The notes: generated from the letters alone by a model not told the origin. A stretch of DNA of 9,171 nucleotides from Methylophaga sp. (GCA_014762585.1 JABURN010000110.1:1-9171); one strand, 5' to 3'; shown: positions 1 through 6,920, counted from the stretch's first letter. Made by a program: numbers and translations.

Positions 1-35
1 ATGTGTATATGTGAAATATTCTGAATATCGCTCAT
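1..35 (-). CDS. 5' end of an unidentified gene downstream of dapC (partial, runs off left edge)
   Basis: An ATG at 35-33 opens a frame that stays open to the window edge and reads MSDIQNISHIH. A good Shine-Dalgarno sequence, GGAGAA, lies 4 bases before the ATG (about positions 40-45), and the start is only 16 bp after the dapC stop. It is therefore probably the next gene of a dapC operon. Eleven residues are too few to identify the product. The opening M-x-x-I-Q-N-I faintly recalls the start of enterobacterial DapD, which would suit a lysine-pathway operon, but that is a guess only. Confidence 0.5.
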   Translation of the reverse strand, partial: MSDIQNISHIH

Positions 36-51
36 GAGGTTCTCCATTGAT

Positions 52-1248
52 TTAATTTAATTGTTCGATCAGGCTGCGGATGCGGTTGGCAGCCTCAATA
101 CATTCTTCCAGCGGGGCCACCAGGGCCATGCGCACGCGATTGGCACCCGGGTTACCTTCGGCCGTATCACGGCCCAGATAACTGCCCGGCAAAACGGTGA
201 CATTCTGCTGTTCAAACAGCTGGCGGGCAAATTCGGTATCAGCCACCGGGGTTTCCGCCCACAGGTAAAAACCGGCTTCAGGCATCGAGACCTTCATCAC
301 CGGGGACAAAATCTCCAGCACCGCCTCGAATTTTTCGCGGTAAAGTTCGCGGTTATGCGCGACATGGGCTTCATCATTCCAGGCTGAAATGGAAGCTGCC
401 TGTGTCGCCGGCGGCATGGAACAGCCATGGTAGGTGCGGTAACGCAGAAACTGTTTCAGTATGGCCGCGTCGCCGGCGACAAAACCGCTGCGAAGTCCGG
501 GCGCATTAGAGCGCTTGGACAGGCTGTGGAATACCACGCAGCGGCTCATATCGGTATAACCACCAGTGTAAGCGGCCTGAAGCAGACCGACCGGAGGCTG
601 GTCTTCATCGTGATAGATTTCTGAATAGCACTCGTCGGCAGCAATCACAAAGTCATACTGGTGGGCGAGTTCGATCAGGCGCTGCAATGTTGCTTCATCA
701 ATCACCGCCCCGGTCGGGTTGCCGGGACTGCAAATGTATAACAGTTGGCAGCGCTGCCAGGTGTCTTCGCTGACGCTGTCAAAATCCGGAATAAAGCCAT
801 TATCGACATGGCAGTTCAGATAAAACGGTTCGGCGCCGGCTAGAATAGCTGCGCCTTCATATATCTGATAGAAGGGATTGGGCATCACAACCAGTGGCTG
901 CTGGCTGCGGTCAATCACTGCCTGGGCGAAGGCAAACAGCGCTTCACGGGTGCCGTTGACCGGCAAAACCTGGGTCATCGCATTGATATGACCATCCAGT
1001 TGAAAGCGCTGATCCAGCCAGGTCGCAATCGCGTGACGCAGTTCGTTGCTGCCGGCGGTGGTGGGATAGCTTGATAGCCCATGTAGATGGGTAATGACGG
1101 CTTCGGTAATAAATCCCGGCGTCGGATGTTTGGGTTCACCGATTGAAAGCGCAATATGCGGCAGGTCTTCCGGCGGATGACAACCTTGTTTCAGCTGCGC
1201 CAGTTTTTCAAAAGGATAGGGATGCAGTTTTGTCAGTTCCGGATTCAT
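52..1248 (-). CDS. dapC: Succinyldiaminopimelate transaminase DapC
   Basis: A fold-type I PLP aminotransferase of 398 residues, the usual length for this family. It is predicted to exchange the amino group between glutamate and N-succinyl-2-amino-6-ketopimelate in the succinylase branch of lysine/meso-diaminopimelate synthesis, in the cytoplasm. Visible motifs are SIGEPKHPTP near residue 35 (substrate-side loop), the NPTG motif at 177-180, and AADECY with Asp205 and Tyr208 contacting PLP. SLSKRSN carries the Schiff-base Lys245, GLRSGF lies at 251-256, and NRVRMAL near 370 holds the carboxylate-binding Arg. The KRSN context after the lysine is typical of DapC rather than AspC. The ATG at 1248 has no strong Shine-Dalgarno, but a perfect TATAAT lies about 30 bases upstream. 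A kynurenine- or other class I aminotransferase function cannot be fully excluded from sequence alone. Confidence 0.88.
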   Translation of the reverse strand: MNPELTKLHPYPFEKLAQLKQGCHPPEDLPHIALSIGEPKHPTPGFITEAVITHLHGLSSYPTTAGSNELRHAIATWLDQRFQLDGHINAMTQVLPVNGTREALFAFAQAVIDRSQQPLVVMPNPFYQIYEGAAILAGAEPFYLNCHVDNGFIPDFDSVSEDTWQRCQLLYICSPGNPTGAVIDEATLQRLIELAHQYDFVIAADECYSEIYHDEDQPPVGLLQAAYTGGYTDMSRCVVFHSLSKRSNAPGLRSGFVAGDAAILKQFLRYRTYHGCSMPPATQAASISAWNDEAHVAHNRELYREKFEAVLEILSPVMKVSMPEAGFYLWAETPVADTEFARQLFEQQNVTVLPGSYLGRDTAEGNPGANRVRMALVAPLEECIEAANRIRSLIEQLN

Positions 1249-1278
1249 AGTGACCAGAGATGAATGAAAAATCAGACT

Positions 1279-1284
1279 ATTATA
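1279..1284 (-). promoter_or_regulatory. Candidate -10 box for dapC
   Basis: On the minus strand this reads TATAAT, a perfect sigma-70 -10 hexamer, 30 bases before the dapC ATG. It predicts a 5' leader of roughly 24 nt. No recognisable TTGACA-like -35 sits at 16-18 bp spacing, so the promoter may be activator-assisted or the match may be chance. It lies in the 72-bp divergent gap between dapC and the transporter gene. Confidence 0.4.
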
Positions 1285-1303
1285 ACGGGTTAGCCAGCTG
1301 ACG

Positions 1304-1312
1304 TGGTATAAC
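1304..1312 (+). promoter_or_regulatory. Candidate extended -10 element for the DMT transporter gene
   Basis: The sequence TGGTATAAC fits the extended -10 pattern (TGn then TATAAC). It ends 8 bases before the ATG at 1321. A start site about 7 bases downstream would give an almost leaderless mRNA, which would agree with the absence of a Shine-Dalgarno before this ATG. This is inference from position and pattern only. Confidence 0.3.
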
Positions 1313-1320
1313 GTGGCACC

Positions 1321-2205
1321 ATGATTTCATCAAGCAATAAAGAATATTCCCTGGCCGTCAGTGCCATTCTGTTCTCTGCCGCGATGTGGGGGCTTATCTG
1401 GTATCCGATGCGGCTGCTGGAACAGGCCGGCATGCCGGTGGTATGGACTACGATGATAGCGTATCTGGCGGCGGCCGTTGTTGCCACTGCGCAATTGCTG
1501 TGGATCAGAAAACGCATCACGCATCTCTGGCCGCCCACATTGTGGGCGCTGGCGCTGGCAGCAGGCCTTACTAATCTGGCTTTCCTGGTGGCGCTGATTG
1601 AAGGCGAGGTGGTGCGGGTGATGCTGCTGTTTTACCTGTCTCCGCTGTGGTCGGTGCTGCTCGGTCACTGGTGGCTGGGGGAGCGCATCTCGCGTCAGTC
1701 CCTGATGATGATTCTGATCGCGATGTCCGGCACCTTTATGATGCTCTGGCATCCTGAAATCGGTTTTCCCTGGCCGCATGGTCTGGCGGACTGGCTGGCT
1801 TTGTTTGCCAGCTTTATGTTTTCGGTCAATAACGTGCTCAGTCGCAAGCTCGCAGTCGTGCCGATGGAAATCAAAACCTTTGCTGTCTACTGGGGTGTGG
1901 TCATGGTGGCCATTGCCGTGTTGTTTCTTCAGCAGGCATCAGTGCCTCAGGTCGAATGGGATATCTGGCTGCTGGTCACTGTGTTTGGCGGTCTGGCTTT
2001 TGTTTCGATGACGATTGCAGTGCTGTATGGTCTGGCCAGAATTGCCGTGTTCCGGGCTGCGATTATGATGCTGTTTGAGTTGCTGGTGGCTGCTATCTCT
2101 GCCTGGCTGTTAACCGATGAGAGCATGAGTGGTATGGAATGGTTGGGCGGCGCGCTGATATTTATTGCAGCCTATGGCATGGCGCGACTCGGCAAAATGT
2201 CCTGA
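1321..2205 (+). CDS. EamA/DMT-superfamily membrane transporter
   Basis: A very hydrophobic 294-residue protein with the duplicated EamA architecture. The first repeat spans roughly residues 10-143 and the second roughly 155-287, together giving about ten membrane helices in the inner membrane. The stretch around residues 99-122 (RVMLLFYLSPLWSVLLGHWW followed by LGERIS) is the characteristic end of the first EamA repeat, and LLTDESMSGMEWLGGALIF near 263-281 is its counterpart in the second. Family members are drug/metabolite exporters or amino-acid and nucleotide-sugar permeases. Neither sequence nor neighbours indicate the substrate. It is divergent from dapC across 72 bp. The ATG has no clear Shine-Dalgarno, but the length and the position of the first helix fit this start. 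Confidence 0.85.
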   Translation: MISSSNKEYSLAVSAILFSAAMWGLIWYPMRLLEQAGMPVVWTTMIAYLAAAVVATAQLLWIRKRITHLWPPTLWALALAAGLTNLAFLVALIEGEVVRVMLLFYLSPLWSVLLGHWWLGERISRQSLMMILIAMSGTFMMLWHPEIGFPWPHGLADWLALFASFMFSVNNVLSRKLAVVPMEIKTFAVYWGVVMVAIAVLFLQQASVPQVEWDIWLLVTVFGGLAFVSMTIAVLYGLARIAVFRAAIMMLFELLVAAISAWLLTDESMSGMEWLGGALIFIAAYGMARLGKMS

Positions 2206-2208
2206 TCC

Positions 2209-2238
2209 TTGGGTGCAGCGCTGGCTTCACGTTAAAAT
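2209..2238 (+). promoter_or_regulatory. Possible sigma-70 promoter for the VOC gene
   Basis: TTGGGT (2209-2214) and TAAAAT (2233-2238) are separated by 18 bp in the 99-bp gap before the VOC gene. Both hexamers are imperfect matches, so this is weak. Read-through from the transporter gene is also possible, because no terminator is visible between them. Confidence 0.22.
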
Positions 2239-2304
2239 ATTGCTTTAGCTGGCTTGCTTCTCAATGTGAGTCAGCCTGTTGTCATTAACTAATCGGGTTA
2301 AAGC

Positions 2305-2697
2305 ATGATTAAATCAATCGCGCACGCCAGTTTTCTGGTCGAAGATGTTCCGCGCTCACTCAAATTCTATTGTGATGTGTTGCAATTGCCGCTCAATCCC
2401 AACCGTCCTGATTTCCCTTTTGATGGTGCCTGGCTGGATATCGGTGAGGATCAGATGATTCACCTGATGCAGTTGCCTAACCCCGACTCCAATGAGGGGC
2501 GTCCTGCGCATGGCGGCCGGGATCGTCATCTCGCGCTGGTGGTCGAAGACCTGGAAGCCCTGGCTGAACGTCTGGAGGCAGCCGGTATTGAGTTTTCACG
2601 CAGCAAGTCGGGCCGCGCTGCATTTTTCTGCCGTGACCCTGATGGTAATGCCCTGGAATTTGCCGAGGACTTCACGCCGCCGCCACTGCAAAAATAA
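2305..2697 (+). CDS. VOC-superfamily (glyoxalase/bleomycin-resistance fold) protein
   Basis: A 130-residue single-module vicinal oxygen chelate protein with the paired beta-alpha-beta-beta-beta layout. The first half opens with IAHASFLVEDVPRSLKFY and the second with RHLALVVEDLEALAERL. It ends with the family signature FFCRDPDGNALEF at about residues 107-119. Potential metal ligands at the four expected positions are His7, His53, His75 and Glu118, so a metal-dependent enzyme is plausible. Family members include glyoxalase I, dioxygenases and fosfomycin or bleomycin resistance proteins, and the sequence does not decide among them. The ATG is preceded by only a weak purine stretch. It lies 99 bp after the transporter gene on the same strand, and a functional link between the two is not evident. 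Confidence 0.82.
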   Translation: MIKSIAHASFLVEDVPRSLKFYCDVLQLPLNPNRPDFPFDGAWLDIGEDQMIHLMQLPNPDSNEGRPAHGGRDRHLALVVEDLEALAERLEAAGIEFSRSKSGRAAFFCRDPDGNALEFAEDFTPPPLQK

Positions 2698-2711
2698 GCA
2701 CTTGCGGGCTC

Positions 2712-2912
2712 AATCAGTGACTTACAGAGTTACTCACATTTTCTGTGGATAACTCTGTGGTTAACTGTTGTGGAAATCGCTAAGTCATTATTCTGTAACA
2801 GCCTGCCCATTGATGGTTAAAATCTCACCACTTTATTATTTTTATTTAAAATCAGTGGCTTACTGTTGTTCCGTAGAGATTCAATGACTTAGGGAGCAAA
2901 CTTATCAAGTCA
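2712..2912. repeat. Dispersed TGRCTT-core repeats with a 10-bp inverted pair
   Basis: The 16-mers at 2712-2727 (AATCAGTGACTTACAG) and 2850-2865 (AATCAGTGGCTTACTG) match at 14 of 16 positions in direct orientation. CTAAGTCATT at 2780-2789 and AATGACTTAG at 2883-2892 are perfect reverse complements, 93 bp apart. Counting a further reverse copy at 2907-2912, the TGRCTT core occurs five times in about 195 bp, three forward and two reverse. The repeats flank the DnaA-like boxes and the A/T stretch. Confidence 0.55.
2744..2777 (-). promoter_or_regulatory. Cluster of three DnaA-box-like sites
   Basis: TGTGGATAA at 2744-2752 is the exact reverse complement of the consensus DnaA box TTATCCACA. TGTGGTTAA at 2756-2764 differs at one base. 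TGTGGAAAT at 2769-2777 differs at two. All three have the same orientation, with starts 12 and 13 bp apart, near one helical turn. The A/T-only stretch 2832-2852 follows about 55 bp later. Actual DnaA binding is inferred from the motifs only. Confidence 0.45.
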
Positions 2913-2924
2913 AAATAGTTTGCT
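2895..2924. repeat. 8-bp perfect inverted repeat (possible hairpin) downstream of ttcA
   Basis: AGCAAACT (2895-2902) and AGTTTGCT (2917-2924) are exact reverse complements separated by 14 bases. It lies about 50 bp beyond the ttcA stop. The stem has only three G/C pairs and no T-run follows on either strand, so it is a poor rho-independent terminator. It could be an RNA-stabilising hairpin or a protein-binding dyad. Confidence 0.4.
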
Positions 2925-2970
2925 GGCTAACTGGTGATAACTTTCTCCTGAAATACTGGTTTTGCGTTTT

Positions 2971-3834
2971 TTATCTTGCCAGCGCTGGTTGCTGCATATC
3001 ATCGATAAACGCGTTTCTTTCTTCAGCGGATTCTTCACGCTGCTGTTCCAGATCGGTGAAGTTAAACAAATCCACATCGGCCAGCTGTGAGGGTGAGATG
3101 TTCTGGATACTGCGGAAGATATTCTCCAGTCGTCCCGGTGTTTCACGCTCCCAGCTTTGCAACATTTCCTTGATTTTCTGGCGTTGCAGGTTTTCCTGAG
3201 AACCGCACAGGTTGCAGGGAATAATCGGGAACTGCATGGCTTCAGCGTAGCGGGCGATATCTGCTTCACAAGCATAAGCCAGCGGCCGGATCACAATATT
3301 GCTCTTATCATCGCTGAGTAGCTTGGGCGGCATCGCCTTGATTTTGCTGCCGTAGAACATATTCAGAAACAGGGTTTCGATAATATCGTCACGGTGGTGG
3401 CCCAGCGCAATTTTGGTGATGCCGTTTTCGCGGGCATAGCCATAGAGCGAACCACGACGCAGTCGCGAGCAGATGCCACAGGTGGTTTTGCCTTCCGGCA
3501 CCACTTCCTTGACGATGCTGTAAGTGTCTTTTTCGATGATATGAAAAGGCACATCAATCGATGACAGATACTCCGGCAAGACATGCTCCGGGAAACCGGG
3601 CTGTTTCTGATCCAGATTGACCGCAATCAGCTCGAAATTAATCGGCGCATGATCACGCAGATTAATCAGGATATCGAGCATGGTATAACTGTCCTTACCG
3701 CCGGACAGGCAGACCATGACCTTGTCGCCATCCTGAATCATATTGTAATCAGCAATCGCCTGACCGACATTGCGGCGCAGACGCTTACGCAGTTTATTGA
3801 ATTCGCGTTGTTGCTTAACGAGTGCTTCAGACAT
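2971..3834 (-). CDS. ttcA: tRNA 2-thiocytidine(32) synthetase TtcA
   Basis: A 287-residue PP-loop ATPase that inserts sulfur at C2 of cytidine 32 in certain tRNAs, using ATP and an iron-sulfur cluster, in the cytoplasm. The PP-loop motif SGGKDS is at residues 44-49. The two CxxC pairs of the TtcA family, Cys119/Cys122 (CGIC) and Cys207/Cys210 (CNLC), supply the cluster ligands. GHHRDD at 145-150 and RPLAYACE near 183 are also family hallmarks. It is somewhat shorter than the E. coli protein at the C-terminus, without loss of any motif. The ATG at 3834 is 2 bp after the moeA stop, so translation is probably coupled. It is the last gene of the mobAB-moeA-ttcA operon and converges on the VOC gene. 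Confidence 0.94.
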   Translation of the reverse strand: MSEALVKQQREFNKLRKRLRRNVGQAIADYNMIQDGDKVMVCLSGGKDSYTMLDILINLRDHAPINFELIAVNLDQKQPGFPEHVLPEYLSSIDVPFHIIEKDTYSIVKEVVPEGKTTCGICSRLRRGSLYGYARENGITKIALGHHRDDIIETLFLNMFYGSKIKAMPPKLLSDDKSNIVIRPLAYACEADIARYAEAMQFPIIPCNLCGSQENLQRQKIKEMLQSWERETPGRLENIFRSIQNISPSQLADVDLFNFTDLEQQREESAEERNAFIDDMQQPALAR

Positions 3835-3836
3835 GT

Positions 3837-5096
3837 TTAAACCAGACCTGCAAAGGGTTGAACGGTAACGATGGTGCCGGGCTCAATGCCATCACAGTCT
3901 TCATCCAGCAGAATGAAACAGTTGGCGACGCTCATCGAGCGTAAAATCCCCGACCCTTGCTGGCCGGTGGTTTGTACTTTGAGCTGGCCGTTATCGTCTT
4001 CAAATAAAATACCGCGCTGAAATTCAAAGCGGCCGGGGCGCTTGCGGATTCGGCTGTCAGTTTCAACCTGCATTAAAGGCAAGGGATGTTCATTTTCGCC
4101 AGCCATTTTTTTCAATGCCGGCTGCACAAACTGGTAGAAAGTCACCATCACTGACACCGGATTGCCGGGCAGACCGAAGAACAGGGCGTCGTTTATTTTA
4201 CCAAAGGCCAGTGGACGACCGGGTTTCATCGCGATTTTCCAGAAATTGACCTGGCCCAGTTCGGCCAGCATTTCCTTCACATAGTCGGCATCACCGACCG
4301 AGACGCCGCCGGAAGTTATCACGACATCGGCTTCGGCAGCGGCCTGGGCCAGGGCATTTTTAAGTGCGGCTTTTTCGTCCGGGACGACGCCCATATCCAG
4401 CACATCGGCATCCAGCCTCTTGAGCATGCCGTAAAGTGTGTAGCGATTGCTGTCATAAATCTGGCCGGCCTCAAGCGGTTCACCGATGGAACGCAACTCA
4501 TCACCGGTAGAGAAGAAAGCCACACGCAGTTTACGTCTGACAATGACTTCCCCGATACCCAGTGAAGCAATCAGGCCCATATCGGCCGGCATAATCCGGT
4601 GGCCCACCGGTAAAACGGTGTGGCCCTGTTCAATGTCTTCACCAGCCATGCGAACGTTCTGTCCAGCTTGATGCTGACCGTGAACGGTAATCTGATTACC
4701 GCTGGCTTCAACATGCTCCTGCATGATCACCGTGTCGCATTCCGGCGGCATCATCGCCCCGGTCATGATTCGGACACATTCGCCTTGATTAACCTCGCCC
4801 TGATAAGGCTTTCCGGCAAAGGCCGTGCCGACCAGTTTCAACGTATAGCTATCGCGCTGCATATCGCTGCTGTGAATGGCGTAGCCATCCATCGCCGAGT
4901 TATTGTGCGGCGGCACCTGCAGCGGGGAGATGACCGGTGAGTGCAGAATATGGCCCAAAGCTTCACGCAGGGCAAGTTTCTGCCAACTACTGACCGGGGT
5001 CAGTAACTGTTCGATCTGGGCGCGTGCCTCGTCAACACTGAGGCTTTGTTGATCCTGCGGATCGGCGCAACTGGGTTGGGGTATAAATTCGGCCAT
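3837..5096 (-). CDS. moeA: Molybdopterin molybdenumtransferase MoeA
   Basis: It ligates molybdate into adenylated molybdopterin, the metal-insertion step of molybdenum-cofactor synthesis. Counting from the ATG at 5096 gives 419 residues, close to the family norm. Motifs in order are [10 protein letters not shown] at about 64-73 and FFSTGDEL near 194-201. [11 protein letters not shown] near 261-271 and [10 protein letters not shown] near 290-299 follow, then the MoCF-domain GLPGNPVS at 308-315. A C-terminal MoeA domain IV (RKPGRF-type [12 protein letters not shown]) comes last. An earlier in-frame ATG at 5111 would add five residues (MDRLI) and overlap mobAB by 13 bp. I prefer 5096 because GGA lies 10 bases before it and nothing Shine-Dalgarno-like precedes 5111. 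The gene starts right at the mobAB stop, which points to translational coupling. Confidence 0.94.
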   Translation of the reverse strand: MAEFIPQPSCADPQDQQSLSVDEARAQIEQLLTPVSSWQKLALREALGHILHSPVISPLQVPPHNNSAMDGYAIHSSDMQRDSYTLKLVGTAFAGKPYQGEVNQGECVRIMTGAMMPPECDTVIMQEHVEASGNQITVHGQHQAGQNVRMAGEDIEQGHTVLPVGHRIMPADMGLIASLGIGEVIVRRKLRVAFFSTGDELRSIGEPLEAGQIYDSNRYTLYGMLKRLDADVLDMGVVPDEKAALKNALAQAAAEADVVITSGGVSVGDADYVKEMLAELGQVNFWKIAMKPGRPLAFGKINDALFFGLPGNPVSVMVTFYQFVQPALKKMAGENEHPLPLMQVETDSRIRKRPGRFEFQRGILFEDDNGQLKVQTTGQQGSGILRSMSVANCFILLDEDCDGIEPGTIVTVQPFAGLV

Positions 5097-5098
5097 AA

Positions 5099-6214
5099 TC
5101 AGGCGGTCCATGAATGCATAAATTGTTCAATAAAATCAGCAATTGCCGCGGTATTATTGATGTCCAGCGTTGGCAGTGAGTCACTGTCATTGATAGCTTC
5201 ATCTGAGGCAATAGCTATAATCTGTGGATCATCCCGGAAAAGCAGCGGTTTTCCAAGACTGGGCCGGTGCAGTTCCAGCTTGGGAATGGGCTCATGCTTG
5301 AAACCTTCGACCAGTATCAGGTCGAGTTTGCTGACATCCAGTCGGGGAAGCAGCTCAGTCAGCTGCGGATCTTTGTCTGGCTCCAGGCTTTTTTCCATTA
5401 ATGCCATCATCCGTGATGAGGCAATCAGCATTTGCTGCGCGCCGGCTTCGCGGATTTCATAACTATCCTTGCCCGGTTTATCGATATCAAAATTATGATG
5501 CGCATGCTTAATCACGGCCACCCGCAGGCCACGCTGATTCAATTCCGGCAGCAGGCGGGTCAGCAAAGTGGTCTTACCGGTGCCACTGAAGGCCGCAATG
5601 CCGAGCATGGGAAGTGCTGCTTTCAGTGTGTTTGACTGCTCGAGATCCTCAGGGTGATTGAAGTTGACAAAAGTCTCAGGCTGATCGGAAAAATCGACCT
5701 CGGCCAGTTTGTACTGGGTCAACCAACGGTCTATTTTACGCTCACCCTGTTCCAGGAATGCACGCAGTTCGGCTTTAAGCCGGGTCGGGATCAGACTGAA
5801 GACGGGCTGCAGGCGATCACCATCGCTGGCGACAGCCAGTTCTTTGCCATTTGTCAGCATGGTTTCCATCATTCGCTGGCGCAGAACAGGCGAAATAAAT
5901 GGCGAGTCACAGGGCGCGGTCAGGATATAGTCAGCCTGGGTATTTTCCATCGCGGTCAGCATACCGGCTAGTGGACCATGAAAGCCTTCAATCGAATCGC
6001 TGACCACGGGATAACCAAGCTGCTGGTACTGGTCAATATGGCGGTTAGCGTTAATAATGAGTGTGTCGACCTGAGGCAGCATGGCGCTGACAGCGTGACT
6101 TACCATGGCGCGGCCCTGATAGCGAATCAGACCTTTATCATCGCCGCCCATACGACGGGCAAGACCACCTGCCAGAATGACACCGGTTACGGAAGGATAG
6201 GGTTGGACACTCAT
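5099..6214 (-). CDS. mobAB: Fused MobA-MobB: molybdenum cofactor guanylyltransferase / MGD biosynthesis adaptor
   Basis: A 371-residue two-domain protein. Residues 1 to about 195 are MobA, which transfers GMP from GTP to Mo-molybdopterin to make the MGD form. The nucleotide-binding GVILAGGLARRMGGDDKGL is at 11-29, FHGPLAGML at 78-86, and the metal-binding APCDSPF at 100-106. Residues from about 203 to the end are MobB, a P-loop GTP-binding adaptor that assists MobA, with Walker A SGTGKTT at 210-216 and LVEGFK at 301-306. In E. coli the two are separate adjacent genes; here they share one frame with a short linker. AGG lies 5 bases before the ATG. It is the first gene of the operon with moeA and ttcA, and it supplies cofactor for DMSO-reductase-family molybdoenzymes such as nitrate or formate enzymes encoded elsewhere. 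Confidence 0.92.
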   Translation of the reverse strand: MSVQPYPSVTGVILAGGLARRMGGDDKGLIRYQGRAMVSHAVSAMLPQVDTLIINANRHIDQYQQLGYPVVSDSIEGFHGPLAGMLTAMENTQADYILTAPCDSPFISPVLRQRMMETMLTNGKELAVASDGDRLQPVFSLIPTRLKAELRAFLEQGERKIDRWLTQYKLAEVDFSDQPETFVNFNHPEDLEQSNTLKAALPMLGIAAFSGTGKTTLLTRLLPELNQRGLRVAVIKHAHHNFDIDKPGKDSYEIREAGAQQMLIASSRMMALMEKSLEPDKDPQLTELLPRLDVSKLDLILVEGFKHEPIPKLELHRPSLGKPLLFRDDPQIIAIASDEAINDSDSLPTLDINNTAAIADFIEQFMHSWTA

Positions 6215-6242
6215 TTAAGCCTGCTTGAATATGGAAAAAATC

Positions 6243-6887
6243 ATGACTAAATACTGGTTTACCGCGCTTATTATACTGTTAAACAGTGTTTCAGCAGTGG
6301 CTGAAGAACTCGATATTCTTGTTGTCGGCCTGTTTGCCAATCAGGCCGTGATAGAAGTCAATGGTGAGCGGCACCTGCTTAAAGTCGGTAAAAGTACCCT
6401 GGAAGGCGTCAAACTGGTCGCGGCCAACAGCAGCGAAGCAGTACTGGAAATCAAAGGCGAAAAGCAGACTTTCCCGTTGGGTGATCGCATCAGCACCCAG
6501 TTTTCGCCGCCGCCCGAACAACCTGAGGTCAGTCTCTGGCCTACCAATGGCATGTATCTCACAACCGGTACGGTTAATGGCTACAATGTCGATTTTCTGG
6601 TCGATACCGGCGCTTCTGCCGTTGCCCTCAATGCAGCGACGGCGAGACGACTCGGTATTGATTTCTACCGTGGCCAGCAAGTCGGCGTACGCACTGCGTC
6701 CGGTACCGGTTATGGTTACCAAATTACGCTGGATTATGTCCAGATTGATAATATCAAGGTCTATAACGTCGCTGCGGTGGTGCTGGATGGACCGGAACCC
6801 GCCACAGCGCTGTTGGGTATGTCGTTTCTGGGGCAGCTGGATATCGAACATAATGGTGAGCGGCTGGATTTACGGCAGAAGTATTAG
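6243..6887 (+). CDS. Secreted retropepsin-like (clan AA) aspartic protease family protein
   Basis: From the ATG at 6243 the protein has 214 residues. It begins with a signal peptide: MTKYW, a hydrophobic stretch, then cleavage probably after AVA at about residue 20, so it should act in the periplasm or outside. The C-terminal half is a single retropepsin-type domain. The active-site motif VDTGAS is at 120-125, preceded by NGYNVDFL, and the second hallmark ATALLGMSFLG is near 187-197, followed by LDIEHNGERLDL. One motif per chain implies an active homodimer. The N-terminal region around 21-85 resembles a small beta domain of unknown role. I chose 6243 because GGA sits 7 bases before it and it places the signal peptide correctly. 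In-frame TTG 6225 and ATG 6231 lack this. Substrate unknown. Confidence 0.83.
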   Translation: MTKYWFTALIILLNSVSAVAEELDILVVGLFANQAVIEVNGERHLLKVGKSTLEGVKLVAANSSEAVLEIKGEKQTFPLGDRISTQFSPPPEQPEVSLWPTNGMYLTTGTVNGYNVDFLVDTGASAVALNAATARRLGIDFYRGQQVGVRTASGTGYGYQITLDYVQIDNIKVYNVAAVVLDGPEPATALLGMSFLGQLDIEHNGERLDLRQKY

Positions 6888-6889
6888 GC

Positions 6890-6920
6890 AAAAAAAAGCC
6901 CGGTTGAACCGGGCTTTTTT
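6890..6920. terminator. Bidirectional rho-independent terminator
   Basis: GCCCGG (6898-6903) pairs with CCGGGC (6909-6914) around a TTGAA loop. Eight A's flank it on the left (6890-6897) and six T's on the right (6915-6920). Each strand therefore has a GC-rich hairpin followed by a U-tract. It sits 2 bp after the protease stop and 15 bp after the folE2 stop, serving both convergent genes. Confidence 0.93.

Larger units (their letters stand above)
2698..2970. other. Repeat-rich non-coding region between converging genes
   Basis: These 273 bp separate the convergent VOC and ttcA genes and hold no credible gene. The longest plus-strand ATG frame I noted, from 2813, is only 24 codons without a ribosome binding site. 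The region contains three DnaA-box-like 9-mers in a row, a 21-bp all-A/T stretch (2832-2852), and five TGRCTT cores. It also contains an imperfect dyad at 2717-2737 (GTGA...TCAC followed by ATTTT, a possible weak terminator for the VOC gene) and an inverted repeat at 2895-2924. No strong rho-independent terminator is visible for either gene. Confidence 0.6.

Noticed and set aside
2813..2887. Small 24-codon plus-strand reading frame
   Set aside because: It has no ribosome binding site, lies across the A/T-rich repeats, and shows no protein-like composition.
2698..2970. Chromosomal origin oriC
   Set aside because: Only one perfect DnaA box is present, none of the usual oriC neighbours is visible, and the operons to the right are transcribed toward the site, opposite to the usual orientation away from an origin.
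2910..3275. 121-codon minus-strand frame overlapping the ttcA 3' end
   Set aside because: It lies in another frame over well-conserved TtcA coding sequence and its translation is Ser/Arg/Lys-rich without any motif.
5097..5111. Upstream ATG of moeA at 5111
   Set aside because: It would add only MDRLI, which the family does not need, and has no Shine-Dalgarno. It remains possible but is less likely than 5096.
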